From: Fistularia commersonii
Taxonomy: Eukaryota > Chordata > Actinopteri > Syngnathiformes > Fistulariidae
Direction: 5' to 3'
Assembly (NCBI GenBank): GCA_037954325.1
Contig: JBBMNZ010000019.1
Span: 11,126,501 to 11,190,500 of the forward strand
Length of the DNA: 64,000 bases
In this document: in pieces, positions 51,382 to 63,737 of the stretch
How positions within the stretch are numbered: position 1 is the first letter of the stretch
Layout: each line of letters begins with the position of its first letter
The notes under the pieces: generated by a model
Told to the model about the DNA's origin: nothing
The model's input: only the letters and a program-made list of their open reading frames with translations
The model's database searches: none
Made by a program: the position numbers and the translations under genes

Positions 51382-53290
51382 GAGTCCCCCTCACCCCCAT
51401 GGAGCCACCACACGCACAAGCAAACACACACACACACACACACCGGTCTTCACATCGTCTCAGAGACTCTGGCGGCCACAACCGCACACACACTGATCCT
51501 TACACATGCATGCACAGACACACACAAACACTCACACATACATACAATTGAAGTCAATGGCGTGCTGGCAGGCCCAGTTGGGGGGTGGGGGGATGTCTTT
51601 GTTTTTCTTTTTTTTTTTTTGGTTTCTTCAATCTTTTTATTTCCTGTTTGTTTCTTGTAAGCTGAGGGACATTTGGGAACTGGGGTGGGAGATGGGGTGT
51701 CATACCGGCCCGGCCTGCGGCGGGCGCTAGCTCATCATTGAAATTTCAGCTGACACGGTGCTTTACAGAGAGCACAGATCTCACTGATGCCCCCTTGGAC
51801 CTGAGGCAGCTACCAAGAGTGACGCCAGGACAGAACTTGAACACGAAAATAAAGTCCAAAATTACTTATTTTTATCCTGGAAAAAAAAAAAAGGAAAATT
51901 TAATTTAGGCTTAAATCTACATTGCCTGGAGACAGAGGGTTTCCCCGGCAGCGACGATAAAGAGTGATTTAATATTTCAGGGGGCTTCAGGGGAGTCTCT
52001 CGCTGCCCTGTAGAGATTTCAGTGACATCCGTTAATTTGCTCCCGGCGTCACAAACTCACCGTGACATCGCAGCTCTTGTGCATCCCATAGTTTATCTGA
52101 AGCGGCTCTGTTCCAATCCAAATTCACCCCCTTTCCTGCACACTTGTTTAAGGTGACCTGAGCAGACATGGTGCTCCAAGGATGAGAAAACTATTTCTTC
52201 TCCCCCCAATTTTCAAGGTGGAAGTCAAGGTGTCTATAGCATCAGAGACCACTTCCCCTTAGAGCATTACATTCTTCGGTGAGGCAAAAAGGCGGCCATT
52301 TTTTTTCTCCCCCCCATCTTTCCATTGGTTTGCAGCTGCAAAACTTCTTCTAAACATCTGAAATAATGAGATGTTGCAGATATATATTCTTTTTTTTTTT
52401 TTTAACGGCTGGGCGCATTTGATGATGGAATTAAGCTTCTTCCTGCTGGGCCTCGTCCAGCGTCAGATCAAATGTCCGTACCCTAATTCAGGTTTTCAAA
52501 CAAGCTTCTCCTGTTATCCATTTTTTCATATTTTTGTTGTTTTCATGTTTTGAGGACGGGGCGTTTTGTGTCTCTACTGGGTTAAGTAGCCTGAGGCGTC
52601 AGTCTGTCCTGTGTGTGGGAAGAAACTCAAGGGGGTGGGGGCGCCATATTGTCTTGGTCAATCTTGTTAAAGCGGCGCGTAGCCCGTGGTGGACAGTTTC
52701 GCCTCCTCGCGGTTCTTCCGCGTCCTTTTCCAAGGAGCTTGGTCGACTCGTAATGTGCGAAGTTCTTCTTTCGAGCCGCAAGCATCCATTTTTTTCCGTT
52801 TTTGTTTTTTTTTGAGCACCCCCTCTGTTGCCAAAAAAGAATACTCCGTTAAACTTTCCAACCGGAAAACAGGTCATAGCCGTGTAGGTGCTTTTGGAGG
52901 AAACCCGGATTTTAACCCAACAGATCGTCGGCCGCTTTGCGGAATCACGAAATAGACCAGCGCAGGGCCGCCGTGAGAAGGGCGGCCTTCAACATCTGAC
53001 CGCTTGAAGCGCGTCTGTTGAGCTAATTCTCAAGAGAGCGAGACTCGTCGGTTCGAAAAAGGAACTTCGTCACGCGTTCAGAGCAGTCTCTGAATGGCAC
53101 CCCGGTGAAGCCAATAGGAATGTCCGCCAGGTGGATTGTGCAACATGAAATCATTTTTGGTGATTTTCTTGAGTTTAGATGACAGAAGCAGTTTAAAAAA
53201 AAGGAAAAAAAAAGGTCCAGAAGACACAGAGTATAAATTTCAATACAAAAAACAATGAAAAAAAGATGAATAAAGTTGTTAAAGGCAATT
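51382..53290 (+). other. 3' UTR of paip2b
   Basis: No further open exon follows the stop. AATAAA at 51848-51853 gives a short 3' UTR, and AATAAA at 53269-53274 gives a long one of about 1.9 kb. A CA tract (51424-51442) and T runs are inside. Use of two sites is inferred. Confidence 0.5.
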
Positions 53291-54004
53291 GCGTGATCTT
53301 ATTTTTTAACATGGTACAAGGATTGGAGTCCACCCAGGGAACATGGGAGTGTGAATGATTCTAAAGACCTACTTTATCGATCCTTCGGCTTTTTTTCCTC
53401 TACCAAGGTCCATAGATAATCCTCTGATGATTCCATCCTGCTGCAATGATTCAAGGCCAAAATGTGCCCTTGGGCGTACTCTGATGCTGCACGGCTTTCA
53501 ACTAACTTGAAATCGCTTATAAAGCCACATCTTCTTGATGACACATACATCATTATTTCACAGCTGATATTTAAGAACGACTGGCTGGCCTGACTGCCTT
53601 TACCTTTTAAATTTATTCACATCAAAAGCAAACCCTGACGTCCCTGTTCAAACTGGTGCCTGGTTTTTTGAAGGCCCTGAAGGAATAATCCGTTGATTCT
53701 GTTTTAGAGGCCATGATCATGTAGTAGAAACAGAATAATGAACTATGTGTTCCCACTCAACATACATTCCCATTAGTTGCTTGGTGTTTTGATATCTGCC
53801 CAGCCATGTGCTTTGCCACAGGATGTGTGCAAAAGCAGATCTTTAAAGCTGACACCTGTTGAATGACGATGATCTCCAACGTAAACGTGCTTTGAAAGCG
53901 GTGAAGGAGTTTGGTCGGCTCAATCAATTAATTGATCAGTTAATTAGAAAAGAGTGATTATTTTTCTATCTTCATCAGATTGATTACCCGGGGGGCTCAG
54001 CTCA
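53291..54004. other. Short spacer between paip2b and nagk ends
   Basis: The two genes converge here. A minus-strand poly(A) hexamer (TTTATT near 53613) could serve nagk. Nothing else is seen. Confidence 0.5.
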
Positions 54005-57000
54005 CTAGCAGCTGCCAAATGTGTGTTTGTAGAAGATGTTGGCATTCGCGGTGTAATCCATGCTTAGAACGGCCCCTATATTCTGAGCTCCGAGGCTGGC
54101 GCCTCCCAGGGCTGATGACTGCAGCGGCTTCAGGAGGCTGTAGCCATGGAAACGACCTTTAAACTCAGCAGATGATGCCGTTTCCTCCAGCGCCTTGGTG
54201 AAGCCTGTCAAGAGACAGAAAAGACATCTTAGCGTCTCCTTTCCTCCCACCATGGAGGGAAGAGGAGGTTGTGTGTGTGTGTGAGAGGGGGTGGTTCCTG
54301 ACCGGGCTTCAGCAGCTCCCAGCTCTTCCACACGGAGCCCACACACAGGATGGGGAGGCCCGGCTCGCCCCTAAGCAGGGTCTGCCAGCACAGTCAGAGA
54401 GACAGTCAGAGAGACGCTCAAGAGGACGAATAAGCGTAAAGAGTAAAGACAAAGTGGCGAGTGCTTCACCTCCTGGGCGGCAGGTAAAACTGCCTCCACA
54501 TGTTTTGCCAAGATCCTCCCAGCCTGGATGAACACGTGGCGGCAAAGGGCATCCCCTGCCTTTGCACCTTTAACACACAAAGAGTCTCTAGAAAGCTTGA
54601 AAGACTAGAAAGAAAGAGTTTCTCTAGAAAGAGTTTGTAGTTAACATTAAATAGCTGTTTTGGAGGCACTGGTGGCAAGCTTTCTTTAGTCTCATTACAA
54701 AGTTGAACCTTTCGAAAGAACCTTTGTTATGATTCAGGAAACCCATCACATGGTTATAATATGAAATCATCGCAGATGCTACTGAGGAGTTGCTTACCTT
54801 CAGCCAGCTTCTTACAGAAACCTGCAAAGTGGGACTTCTGGAAGTTTCTGTAGAGGTGCGGCAGCATCTCCATCAGATTGGACACCTGGGGAAGGTTTCC
54901 TCACATTTCACAAAGCACCATCTCCCGTCGCCAAACAGATTGATTTTTTTGCTTTGTTTTTTTTTGTTACTCGTTTTGGCTGCAGCCCAGAGTGCAGGTA
55001 CGTGGTGGAAATATCTGACACCAGTTAAAAAGTGGCTTGGCCACAGATTCTGAGTTGACCTTGGTGATAATGGAATTAAATAATTACTGAAAAAACACTC
55101 TGGGTCTTTTCATACCCTGACATTGGCTTCAATTCAAAGTAACAAGTTTCTAAAGTGAAATAATTTTCACATTTAGCAAGAATTGTCTGAAAAATGCAAT
55201 AGATTTTCACCAGACCATGACCCGTGACTTTACTTCATGGGATTTGCTAAAATCAGTAAATATAATAAAATGCTGCCCAGCTCTAATTTCTAATGAAATC
55301 CTTATGAATTGTTTCAGCTCTAATTTTCCACATTCGGTGTTGTTGACCTCTGACCATTAGGTATTGTTGACCGTTGTTGACCTCTGACCTGGAAGTATTC
55401 CTCCATGGCTTTCCTCACGTGCGTGATGTCATGAGGAGGAGCCACAAAGTTGTCTTTGGCGTCAAACACCATCTTTACAGCCAAATGGGATATCCAGAAA
55501 GCTTAGTAAAAAACACAACAAACAAAAAAAACAAAATAAAAATTTGGTACATGGGGAGAAATTACTACTGCGACCTGATAAAGAGCTGGCTGACGCATCA
55601 ACAAATCAGATAAGTGCTGTTACAATATCAAATTATTTTGTTACTTTTGTGAATCCGGTGATAGTGTTGCATTGAGACAACTGTATAGTAAAAAAAACAC
55701 TACCAGCATGAGCACAGCAGGTCCCATGTAAGTTTATGTGTCTTTGTTTCCATGGTTACCTGATCCTTCATCACCCATCATGTGACCCCAGCCTCCACAG
55801 CCAACATCCGATCCATCGGGATTCAATAACTTGCAGTTGGAGCCAGTTCCTGATATTAAGACCACACCCCCTGAGGAGGAGAAGGGAGGTGGACTTTTAC
55901 CTGAACAACCGTTACTAGTGGCTGTTTGGAGCCGGCAGGGGTGTAAAGGTCAGGAAGACGCCAAGGCACCTGAACTTTACACCTCCTCCTGAGCTTTCAC
56001 CGGTAAATGGAGGACTCGATGCACACATTCTTTGCAAAATATACTAAAAATGTATTTACCACAATTGCTAGCCGTTGCCATGGCACCAATGGCATCAGTG
56101 GTGATGAAGTAATGCTCGCTGAGATTGGGAAACTGGTCCTTCATTTGTGTGATTATTTTGTCAGTTGCGGCCTTCTGCTCCCCTCCGCTCAGAGACATGC
56201 CCTAAACATACAAACAAATGTCATGTAAATATAATTTATTAACAAAACATCACATGACCTCAGATGTGCAGGACAATGTGACAGACTGACCAATGAGAAG
56301 AGCGGGATGTTCGGGTTCAGTCCAGCCTCCATTTTTGCTCTCTGAACCATGTCATTAATAGTTGCAATACACTTGTCCACCCCGACCAACTGAGAGCGTG
56401 CGTGCGCAAGAACACACAAAAAATAAATAAATTAATTAATAAATAAATAAATAAACGACACATTTAAAAAGATGTCAACTTTTTCTGGAAATTTTCAATA
56501 TACATAAGACATTACTGGTCAACAACCAAGTGAAATTGAGTATATTCACTATATAGTTATCAAATTAGAAATACCATTTGTAAGTATATTTTTTAGCAAT
56601 GGGTTCTTTTCACCAGTAGCTTGTATGGTTAGCTTTGGACCATAAATGAACCTGATGTACTTTTTCCGTATAAAGATCAATCATAAACCATTCACACCTC
56701 TAATAAAATTATTTTTAATGGTTCTAATTCATTTGAGATGATGTGTAAATTCCTGCTCAGATTTTATAGAATATATTTGTCAATGTATTTTTATATTATT
56801 ATGCCATTTCTGATTTATATTCAAGGAAATATTTTTCAATTCTTTAAGCCACATTAAGCAAGTTGTTCCGATTTGGATAAATCTGAAACCGAATTTAACA
56901 ACGGAATTTCCCGTGATAGTCTAAATAATTTACTTTGATTTTTTTTTTGATCTAGTACTAGGTGTAGAGGGCTAAGAATAGCGTGCGGCGCTATCACATT

Positions 57001-57390
57001 TATTAATCTATTTCTCAATGCATTCATTCATAAGGACGTGAAGCGGTCCCTGCTGACCCAGTGGTTCGTGGAGGGTCCTTCGGTCTCCGCAAGGATCTTC
57101 CCATCTCCTGTCAGCAGCACCGCCTTGGAGTGCGTCCCTCCTCTAAGAAGAAGGGAGACAAAGACGACGACGCCTGTAGCCATTTCCAGTTTTTAATGAA
57201 GGATACAATCAATGGTCCGATGAAGACACCAATAACATGGTGAAGGAAATGTTTTAAGGCGAAAAAACCAACGACAAAGAACACGGACTGAGCTGCAAAT
57301 TTTCGGTAGGTAATTCGAGCGGATGAAAAATATTTTTAAGAACTTTTTAACTCATATTTACCCCTCTATTCCGCCAAATACTGATGCCAT
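54005..57390 (-). CDS. nagk: N-acetyl-D-glucosamine kinase, 347 aa
   Basis: NAGK phosphorylates GlcNAc to GlcNAc-6-phosphate in amino-sugar salvage, feeding UDP-GlcNAc synthesis, and also acts on ManNAc. Exons in transcript order: 57390-57362, 57142-57058, 56389-56291, 56201-56060, 55870-55760, 55501-55389, 54885-54798, 54567-54470, 54381-54303 and 54204-54005. The total is 1044 nt; human NAGK has 344 aa. The start opens [20 protein letters not shown], the ATP phosphate-binding loop. Other motifs are STNHWLVGVDKC, the sugar-binding [11 protein letters not shown] with the catalytic Asp, [33 protein letters not shown] and a C-terminal [15 protein letters not shown]. These mark the ASKHA-fold BadF/BadG/NAGK family. 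All key motifs are intact. It is convergent with paip2b and divergent from dok1. Confidence 0.97.
56413..56455. repeat. (AATA)n microsatellite in nagk intron 2
   Basis: A run of AATA and AATT units next to the acceptor region of exon 3. The 600-base remainder of the intron is AT-rich without features. Confidence 0.85.
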
Positions 57391-58669
57391 GTTCCACTTC
57401 CTGTTTTGGTCCGGGCGACTGCGCAAATATCGCGAGACATGCCGGCAGCTGGGCTCCGCTCTGCAATTTTGTTTATTCACCGCTAGATGGCGCTAATATC
57501 TCGCTAAATGTAATTGCTCGGCTGCCGTACGTGTTGCAGGTTGCAGTGGTGGGAAAGATCCGTGAAAATGGAGAGTTCGAGTCGAATGTGCACGTTTAAC
57601 ACATCTTGTACTGCACTGTTGCAGACCGTGGAAGTGTTGCATTAGGATAACACCAGATGTACAGCAGTGTAATGACACTTACATTAACCAGAGTAAGGAC
57701 GATACTGCTTCTGTACGATCTCTTTATTGCACCAGGAGTTTGTTTTACAGTTTTAAAGCAAACCACTTTATTTTGTTTGGTTAAGGACAAACACTGGGAG
57801 CCACCAGGAGGCATCTGCAACTCATTAATTTCCTGGGCCCGGTCGCTCCTGCCAACACAGGCCGCTTCAAACAGCTCATTATTTGACCACTCAAAATTCC
57901 TGCAATATCTCCCCCCCACCCCCCGTTATCCATAAATCCCTGACACGAGGAAAATGGGGCACTGCTCGAACCCGCAATTTATTTACGCATTAGAACCCCC
58001 CCTCCAAAAAAAAAAAAAAAAAAATCAAAAGTGTAACGGCTTAAATTGGGGGCTGGCAGATTGTGTTGCTTTAGTGCTGCGGAGAGCGAATGGAGAAGTT
58101 ACACAAGAGAGGAGGTGGGAGGAGAGGAAGGAGAGGAGCGGCTCGACGCGCACTGAGAGGGGGGTGTCAAGCGCCACAGACTTACAACTATACCGGATAT
58201 GAGTGGCTCTATCCTACAAAATAAGAGCATAAACACAATCATTCCCCGAGGGAAGCTTTCGAGCTGCTCCAACAACAGATGTGGTGAGTCCAAGTAAACA
58301 GGACAGCAAGGTCGAAATAACAGACAATACGCCGAAGTAAAAATAGATTCAGATAAACAAATACAAGTGAGAGAACACAGTGGATGATGGAACGTCAATA
58401 GGTCTGTAAGTAAGTAAATAATAGCTTCAGTCAGTGTATGATGGAAATAAATGATTTCACTCCTGACTGACAAATACATAGTATCTATATTAATCAACTT
58501 ATTCACAGGTGACAAATATATGATAAATCATCTTCATCTGTTTCTGTATATCTAATATCTTTCCAAGCCCAGTTAATCACCCTGATCAAATGGAGTGAAG
58601 AAATAAAATTAAAAGCGTAATACTAAGAATAGCTTCAGTAAAATTACTGTAAGGACTGTGACAACATTT

Positions 58670-58850
58670 TCTCAATTTTCTCCAATTAACCTTCTGGATA
58701 TTTTTGGACTGTGGAAGGAAATTGGAGAATCTGTAGAAAAGCCATGCAGATACGGGGACCATATGCAAACTCCACACAGAAAGGTCCCTTTTTGGAATCA
58801 AACCAGGGTCCTTCGTGCTGTGAGGCAAAAGTGCTAACAACTGTTAAAAA
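58670..58850 (-). repeat. Fish dispersed repeat, copy 4 (partial)
   Basis: In minus orientation the blocks 'tgctgtgaggc', 'atgcaaactccacacagaaa' and 'ccaattaaccttctg' are seen. The 3' part of the family is missing. Confidence 0.65.
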
Positions 58851-59309
58851 CCAAGTGTATCCGAATCCTGATAAACAGTGAAGCTGTGGATTCAATTGTT
58901 TGAGGGTTTTTTATAGGAACGTGCATTTTCAAAGGAGCCACATGCTAAGAAAAGGGTCCAAAATCAATGACTCAATCGCAGCCACATCTTAACTATTTGG
59001 TTTGACAGGAAAACATCTGATTAAACTCAACAGATGATTATTGAAGATAGTCTTAATGACTTCACAAAGTATAAATGTCCAAACGTATAATATTAACTTG
59101 AACATCTTTCTTAAAAAAAAACCCAGCTTTTTGCAAGAGATTCATCTGTTTGATTCCTTCAATTGATACAAATTCTGATTGGCTTTTAGTTCCTCCCCGG
59201 AAGAGTTTTATGATTTCTTTAATGAATTGCTAGTTAACAATTGTTATGATTATTTTTAATCACCACTGCCAATGTGCCACCCTTACAACAACAGCAACAA
59301 TGATAATAA

Positions 59310-59371
59310 TAATAATTATTATTGTCATTGCTATTATGATCAGCATCATGATTATTATTATTATTATTATT
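59310..59371. repeat. ATT trinucleotide-rich stretch
   Basis: Imperfect ATT/AAT units in two opposite-sense blocks ('ataataataataattatta' and 'gattattattattatta') that could pair as a hairpin. Confidence 0.7.
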
Positions 59372-59553
59372 TGGTGTTTATAATTTTTGTTTTATAATTT
59401 TTGTATTATTATAGTCATCATAGAATTCAAACTGTGGCATTTTTTCTGATTTAGATGACGTATAATAGATAAAAAAAATCTAACAACGACAATGAATTAC
59501 AGTACTAATAGTTAGTATAGTTACTAATAGTGTTTTTACGTTGAAGGTCTCAA

Positions 59554-59755
59554 CCGGAAGTGCACTGCTGTGTGATCGGAGGATTTCCGGTATCCAGCCC
59601 TTAAAATCAGGCGTGAGAGGCGACAGGCAGACGAGCAGGACTCGGATGTTAGTTAACTTCAGTTCGGACCTTTGGACACTTTTTATTCCGCCATGACGCC
59701 TCGGAACACACTCGACCGCCGACGTAGACGTGTCTCATCGCCCGGGGAACGGAAG
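59554..59755 (+). promoter_or_regulatory. ETS-site cluster in the dok1 promoter
   Basis: CCGGAAGTG at 59554-59562 is a full ETS consensus. A reverse core, TTTCCGG, lies near 59583-59590, and CGGAAGTG lies near 59749-59756. ETS factors including PU.1 are common regulators of blood-cell genes, which fits a Dok adaptor. Binding is inferred. Confidence 0.4.
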
Positions 59756-59915
59756 TGAAGCAAGAGGGGAAGTTGTTTCGGGGGGGGGGGATAACGAAGT
59801 TGGAGAAAAAAAAAAAACAATTAAAAAACAACCACCCCCCCTCCTCCTTCGACAGTGACTTTCTTGCGTCAAGTTCAAGTCGAGACGGACGGAGGGGTCG
59901 TGGAGGTCAAGGGTC

Positions 59916-59972
59916 ATGGACGCACACGTCAAGGAGGGGCAACTTTACGTGCAGCATCAAAAGTTCGGCAAG
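59916..59972 (+). CDS. dok1: Docking protein, first coding exon only (probably DOK1)
   Basis: The 19 codons MDAHVKEGQLYVQHQKFGK are followed by a good donor (AAG then GTAGGC). This is the start of the pleckstrin-homology domain of Dok adaptors, which sit downstream of tyrosine kinases and bind RasGAP. The leader upstream is GC-rich and contains no earlier ATG close by. DOK1 is preferred to DOK2 or DOK3 because human DOK1 lies in 2p13 with the orthologues of the neighbouring genes. I found no second exon (expected to start with a KWRK-type block) before the window ends, so intron 1 is probably over 4 kb. Confidence 0.6.
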
Positions 59973-60329
59973 GTAGGCGACCCTTACTCTTCCAATTTGT
60001 ACTTATTTATTTTGGTCAAGTGGGGGCTGGTTAGGGTGACGCCAAAGTTTCTGTTATATAATGCGACAGTAATCACTTGTCAGGGTATCAGCGTTGAAAT
60101 GTGTGTGTGTATGGGTGTGACAGATTTGATACCAGACCAGTAAAACCTATGTGACGTTTAAGTTTCTCATTAAAAGGAGGGGAAACTGTAGTTGTAACTG
60201 TCTGTAATTGAGGAGCTTAAGTGCCTCTTGCAGCCGCAAACCTAGAAATCCCAGGATAAATAAACAAAGTGCACGCTGCTGCAGCTGCACAGCAGCTAGG
60301 AGTGTTTGTATGTGCTGGCTCTGTTTTGG

Positions 60330-60333
60330 TGTG

Positions 60334-60364
<31 letters not shown>

Positions 60365-60365
60365 T

Positions 60366-60432
<67 letters not shown>

Positions 60433-60568
60433 AGGTGTGTGTCTGTGTGAGTCTGTATAGACAGACCTGTGGTGCACCAAACTTTACATCCAGTTATTGT
60501 AAAAATGCTGAATCAAAAACAAAAAGTAAAGAAGACGGCGTGTTTTTTTTGTTTGTTTTACAAGTGAT

Positions 60569-60615
<47 letters not shown>

Positions 60616-60716
60616 CAGTATTTGGCCTGCATGCAACTTTGGCTCCAAACTCGAAGCAATGCAGGATAAGACTTCATCGACTCTGGGATTTGTAAGAGAC
60701 TCTTTGTGCAGGAGTG

Positions 60717-60756
<40 letters not shown>

Positions 60757-60818
60757 GTCATATGACACGGACCAACAAAACATTCTGGCCCTGCTTCCTG
60801 CCCTCACATCACCCGTCC

Positions 60819-60862
<44 letters not shown>
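60330..60862. repeat. Four TG/CA microsatellites in dok1 intron 1
   Basis: TG tracts at 60330-60430, 60571-60606 and 60714-60756, and a CA tract at 60822-60862. The last two are in opposite sense and 65 bases apart, so they could form a hairpin in RNA. Confidence 0.9.
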
Positions 60863-60864
<2 letters not shown>

Positions 60865-62136
60865 TGCAGTCACACTTTAAATGGCTTTTAACAAGCATCC
60901 AGCAGAGTCTAAAACAGTGGTTGTGAAAATGAAGTCACACTCTCAGCAGACGATGTGTGCACGTTCTGCCAGGCGCCTGAGTGGACACACACACACGCAC
61001 ACACTCTGTAAAACATTAAGAGCTTGTTGTGTTGGTCGCCTCGCCTGTGTGTGTGACAATGAGGGCGGAGCTGACTGACAGGCCGGGCTGGGCCACACAG
61101 GAAGAAGATAACATCATAATTAATAGTATTTTTATTTCTTTATCCAAATTTCCACAGTCAATCCAGATATCTGCTTGGGGTTTGGCTAAAATAGAAAATA
61201 ACAGAATATGTGTGTCTCCGGGGAAAATGAGGATGTTGGAGTTCCGCCTTTTTGTTCCAGTGTTTATCGAAGGTTGCGCTGCATTCAGGGACCTCTGACA
61301 GACATGGATGAAAATAAGGGATTTTCAAAATAAAAGAAGACAAAACAAGACACCATCACACATAGGACTCCTGATTCTATAAACATGTAAAAGGCTAATG
61401 TAAGCTGTAAGTAATTTACATATAAAATTACATGGCCCATACATATTATTTTCCTTCTTTTTTTAAAGATTAAGTGAAGGGGTGGAGATGCTTCCCCAGC
61501 TTGTCCTGACTTCCCCCCTCAGGCAGAATCACTGTGAGGCCTTGCTAGGTCGGGGGCGTGGGGGCAGGCACTCTGCCCTCGGGGCAAGAGGGCTTGGCAT
61601 ATTTGAAGGAAGGTGAGTGTCGAAAGAGGTGCGATGTTTGCCGGCCACAGTGATGCAAGTCATAGCTCTCGGTGGCCATGCACACGCGTAGACACACAAT
61701 CGCACACTTAGTCATGAGTGTGAATCGATCACACAAAAAACCTTTCCCAGTCTCAAGGTGCAATTTCTCACCTTTTCTAAACTCCTGAATTCGTGCGTCA
61801 TGCCCTTTAAATGTTTTTTTTTAATTTCAAAGTTTATGTTTATTCAAAATCATTTTGATTTTTCTTGTGGATTTATGATGATGTCATCCAGACTTTTTCA
61901 TTGGGCAAAGGGATTTATTGCAATAAACTGCAATAGTATTACATACACTACATTGGGAACTGAGTTACACACCATAGATATATTGATATCTAACACTTCG
62001 CTTTGTATTTAAATCGCTAAAAATACACTTAAAAGAATCAAATGAAAAAAAATCAAATGATTAATATTAAATGATGATGTTCAGTAACACAGCCAATCAC
62101 ATTGGTTTTGACTTGCAATGTGGTGGTAAAGTTTGA

Positions 62137-62178
<42 letters not shown>

Positions 62179-63506
62179 GGATCTCAAGCTCCATGCTTAA
62201 TGGATCCTTCACTTCACACCAGCGTAATTACAGCTGGCTCTGCTCATCTACCTGTCACGCTCACATCAAACATGGCGGCGCTGCAGCGTGGATTCCTGCC
62301 TCTCCCCTGCAGCCGTTTGCCGCCCTTAGGTCATTGTTGACGTTGGCAGCTGTTCTAAGTAATGGCAAAGGGTGTAGATGAGCTCACCGGCAGTCATCCT
62401 GCATTCTGAAAATCGGGGCGAGCGGCCGTTGATCAAATATGGCAAATATGGTGTCGGCGTTGTCTTGGAGGTGACAAATGGATTCATGGATATATGACTC
62501 ACCGGATTCTCTGCCTTGTTGTTATTTCACTTGTTCATCACAAAGGAGGAACTACATGTTTTTAAAATACAAAAAAACAATTAAAACAGAACTTGTGTAA
62601 ATTCCCTCCCACGACAATAACAGATGTTTTTTTTTTCTTTTCTTATGGTTTGGTGGCCACAAACTGCTATGTAATTACAATGTTGTGACAATGTTTCAGT
62701 CATAGAACAATGCACTTTGTTTTTCACATAATCAGAAGTAAAACTATGGTGGGTCTGGTGTGCAGCTCTCACAGCTCAGGTGCCACAGTTTTTTTTTTCC
62801 CTCTTGTCCTACATCCTCATTCTCTAAAATCTGATCATAGTTTCTGTTCTATTTTGGCGCTGCCTGTACTTTATTGGTAGTTACAAGTGAATGTACAAGT
62901 AATTAACTCAGTCATTTCCCAATAGTAGGTGTTGAAAAGTATCAAAAGTACTTGCTTGTTTTACTAGCTTAATTACAATGATATAATTAATGCAGCAGCT
63001 GATAGATTGATGAAGGCATCAGGAGGCGGCCGTGGTTTTTGTTTTAGATTTGCAGTGGAAACTCATGCCAGACCTCTCGCCTTCAAGAGGAAGTGTCCCT
63101 TTCGTCCCCTCCCCTTTTTGTTTGCCAAACGTTTGTACTTGAGAGCGAGACGGCGGCGCTGCTCTATTGATAGAGTTGGTGGTCGTGGCAAAGAACACAT
63201 GAATGCATGTGAAACCATGATGTGAGTGTCTTATCCTTGGTGTGTGTGTGTATGTAGTTCAGCAGGGTGTGTTATTTTGTCACACACACAGACTATCCCT
63301 CATGATATAATATGTACTATAATATATTATTATATTACCTGGGATTATTTAAACCCGACTTCCTTTAAAACTCAAAGGTTTTCAGGAAATTTCCAAAGGA
63401 AGGCTTCTAAAGGACTCAATTGACTCTTAAAATGTTTGCAAAGGTGTGTGTATATACAATACATACATACATATGTGTATGTTTATATCAGTATATAAGT
63501 TTATAT

Positions 63507-63507
<1 letters not shown>
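60863..63507. other. dok1 intron 1, no exon seen
   Basis: A TG tract lies at 62140-62176. The rest is unique sequence. The open frame at 63007-63225 is basic and without a recognisable domain. Confidence 0.6.
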
Positions 63508-63544
<37 letters not shown>

Positions 63545-63700
63545 GTATATGTGTGTATGTATGTATGTATGTATGTATATGTATATATATATACACACAC
63601 ACACATGTATGTATGTGAATATATACGTATGTATATATACATAAGTACATATACATGTGCACACACATATCTGCACATATATATGTGTATGTGCTCAAGA
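63508..63700. repeat. Compound CA / TATG / TA microsatellite
   Basis: A CA run is followed by ATATATG and TATG units, a second CA run and further TATG-like sequence. The whole 190 bases are alternating purine-pyrimidine. Confidence 0.85.
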
Positions 63701-63737
63701 CAGTTACTTAAAATCCAAATGTTAGATCTGCTATTTG

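Larger units (their letters stand above)
57391..59915. promoter_or_regulatory. Divergent interval between nagk and dok1
   Basis: The interval is 2.5 kb between two start codons. The nagk side (57391-57560) is CpG-containing and has an ETS core, CACTTCCTG, at 57395-57403. The dok1 side (59550-59915) is a leader with several ETS cores. The middle is AT-rich, with a poly-A run at 58005-58024 and a dispersed repeat at 58670-58850. Confidence 0.55.

Noticed and set aside
57596..57919. A 107-codon minus-strand frame between nagk and dok1
   Set aside because: It lies upstream of both genes without a promoter or splice signal and resembles nothing known to me.
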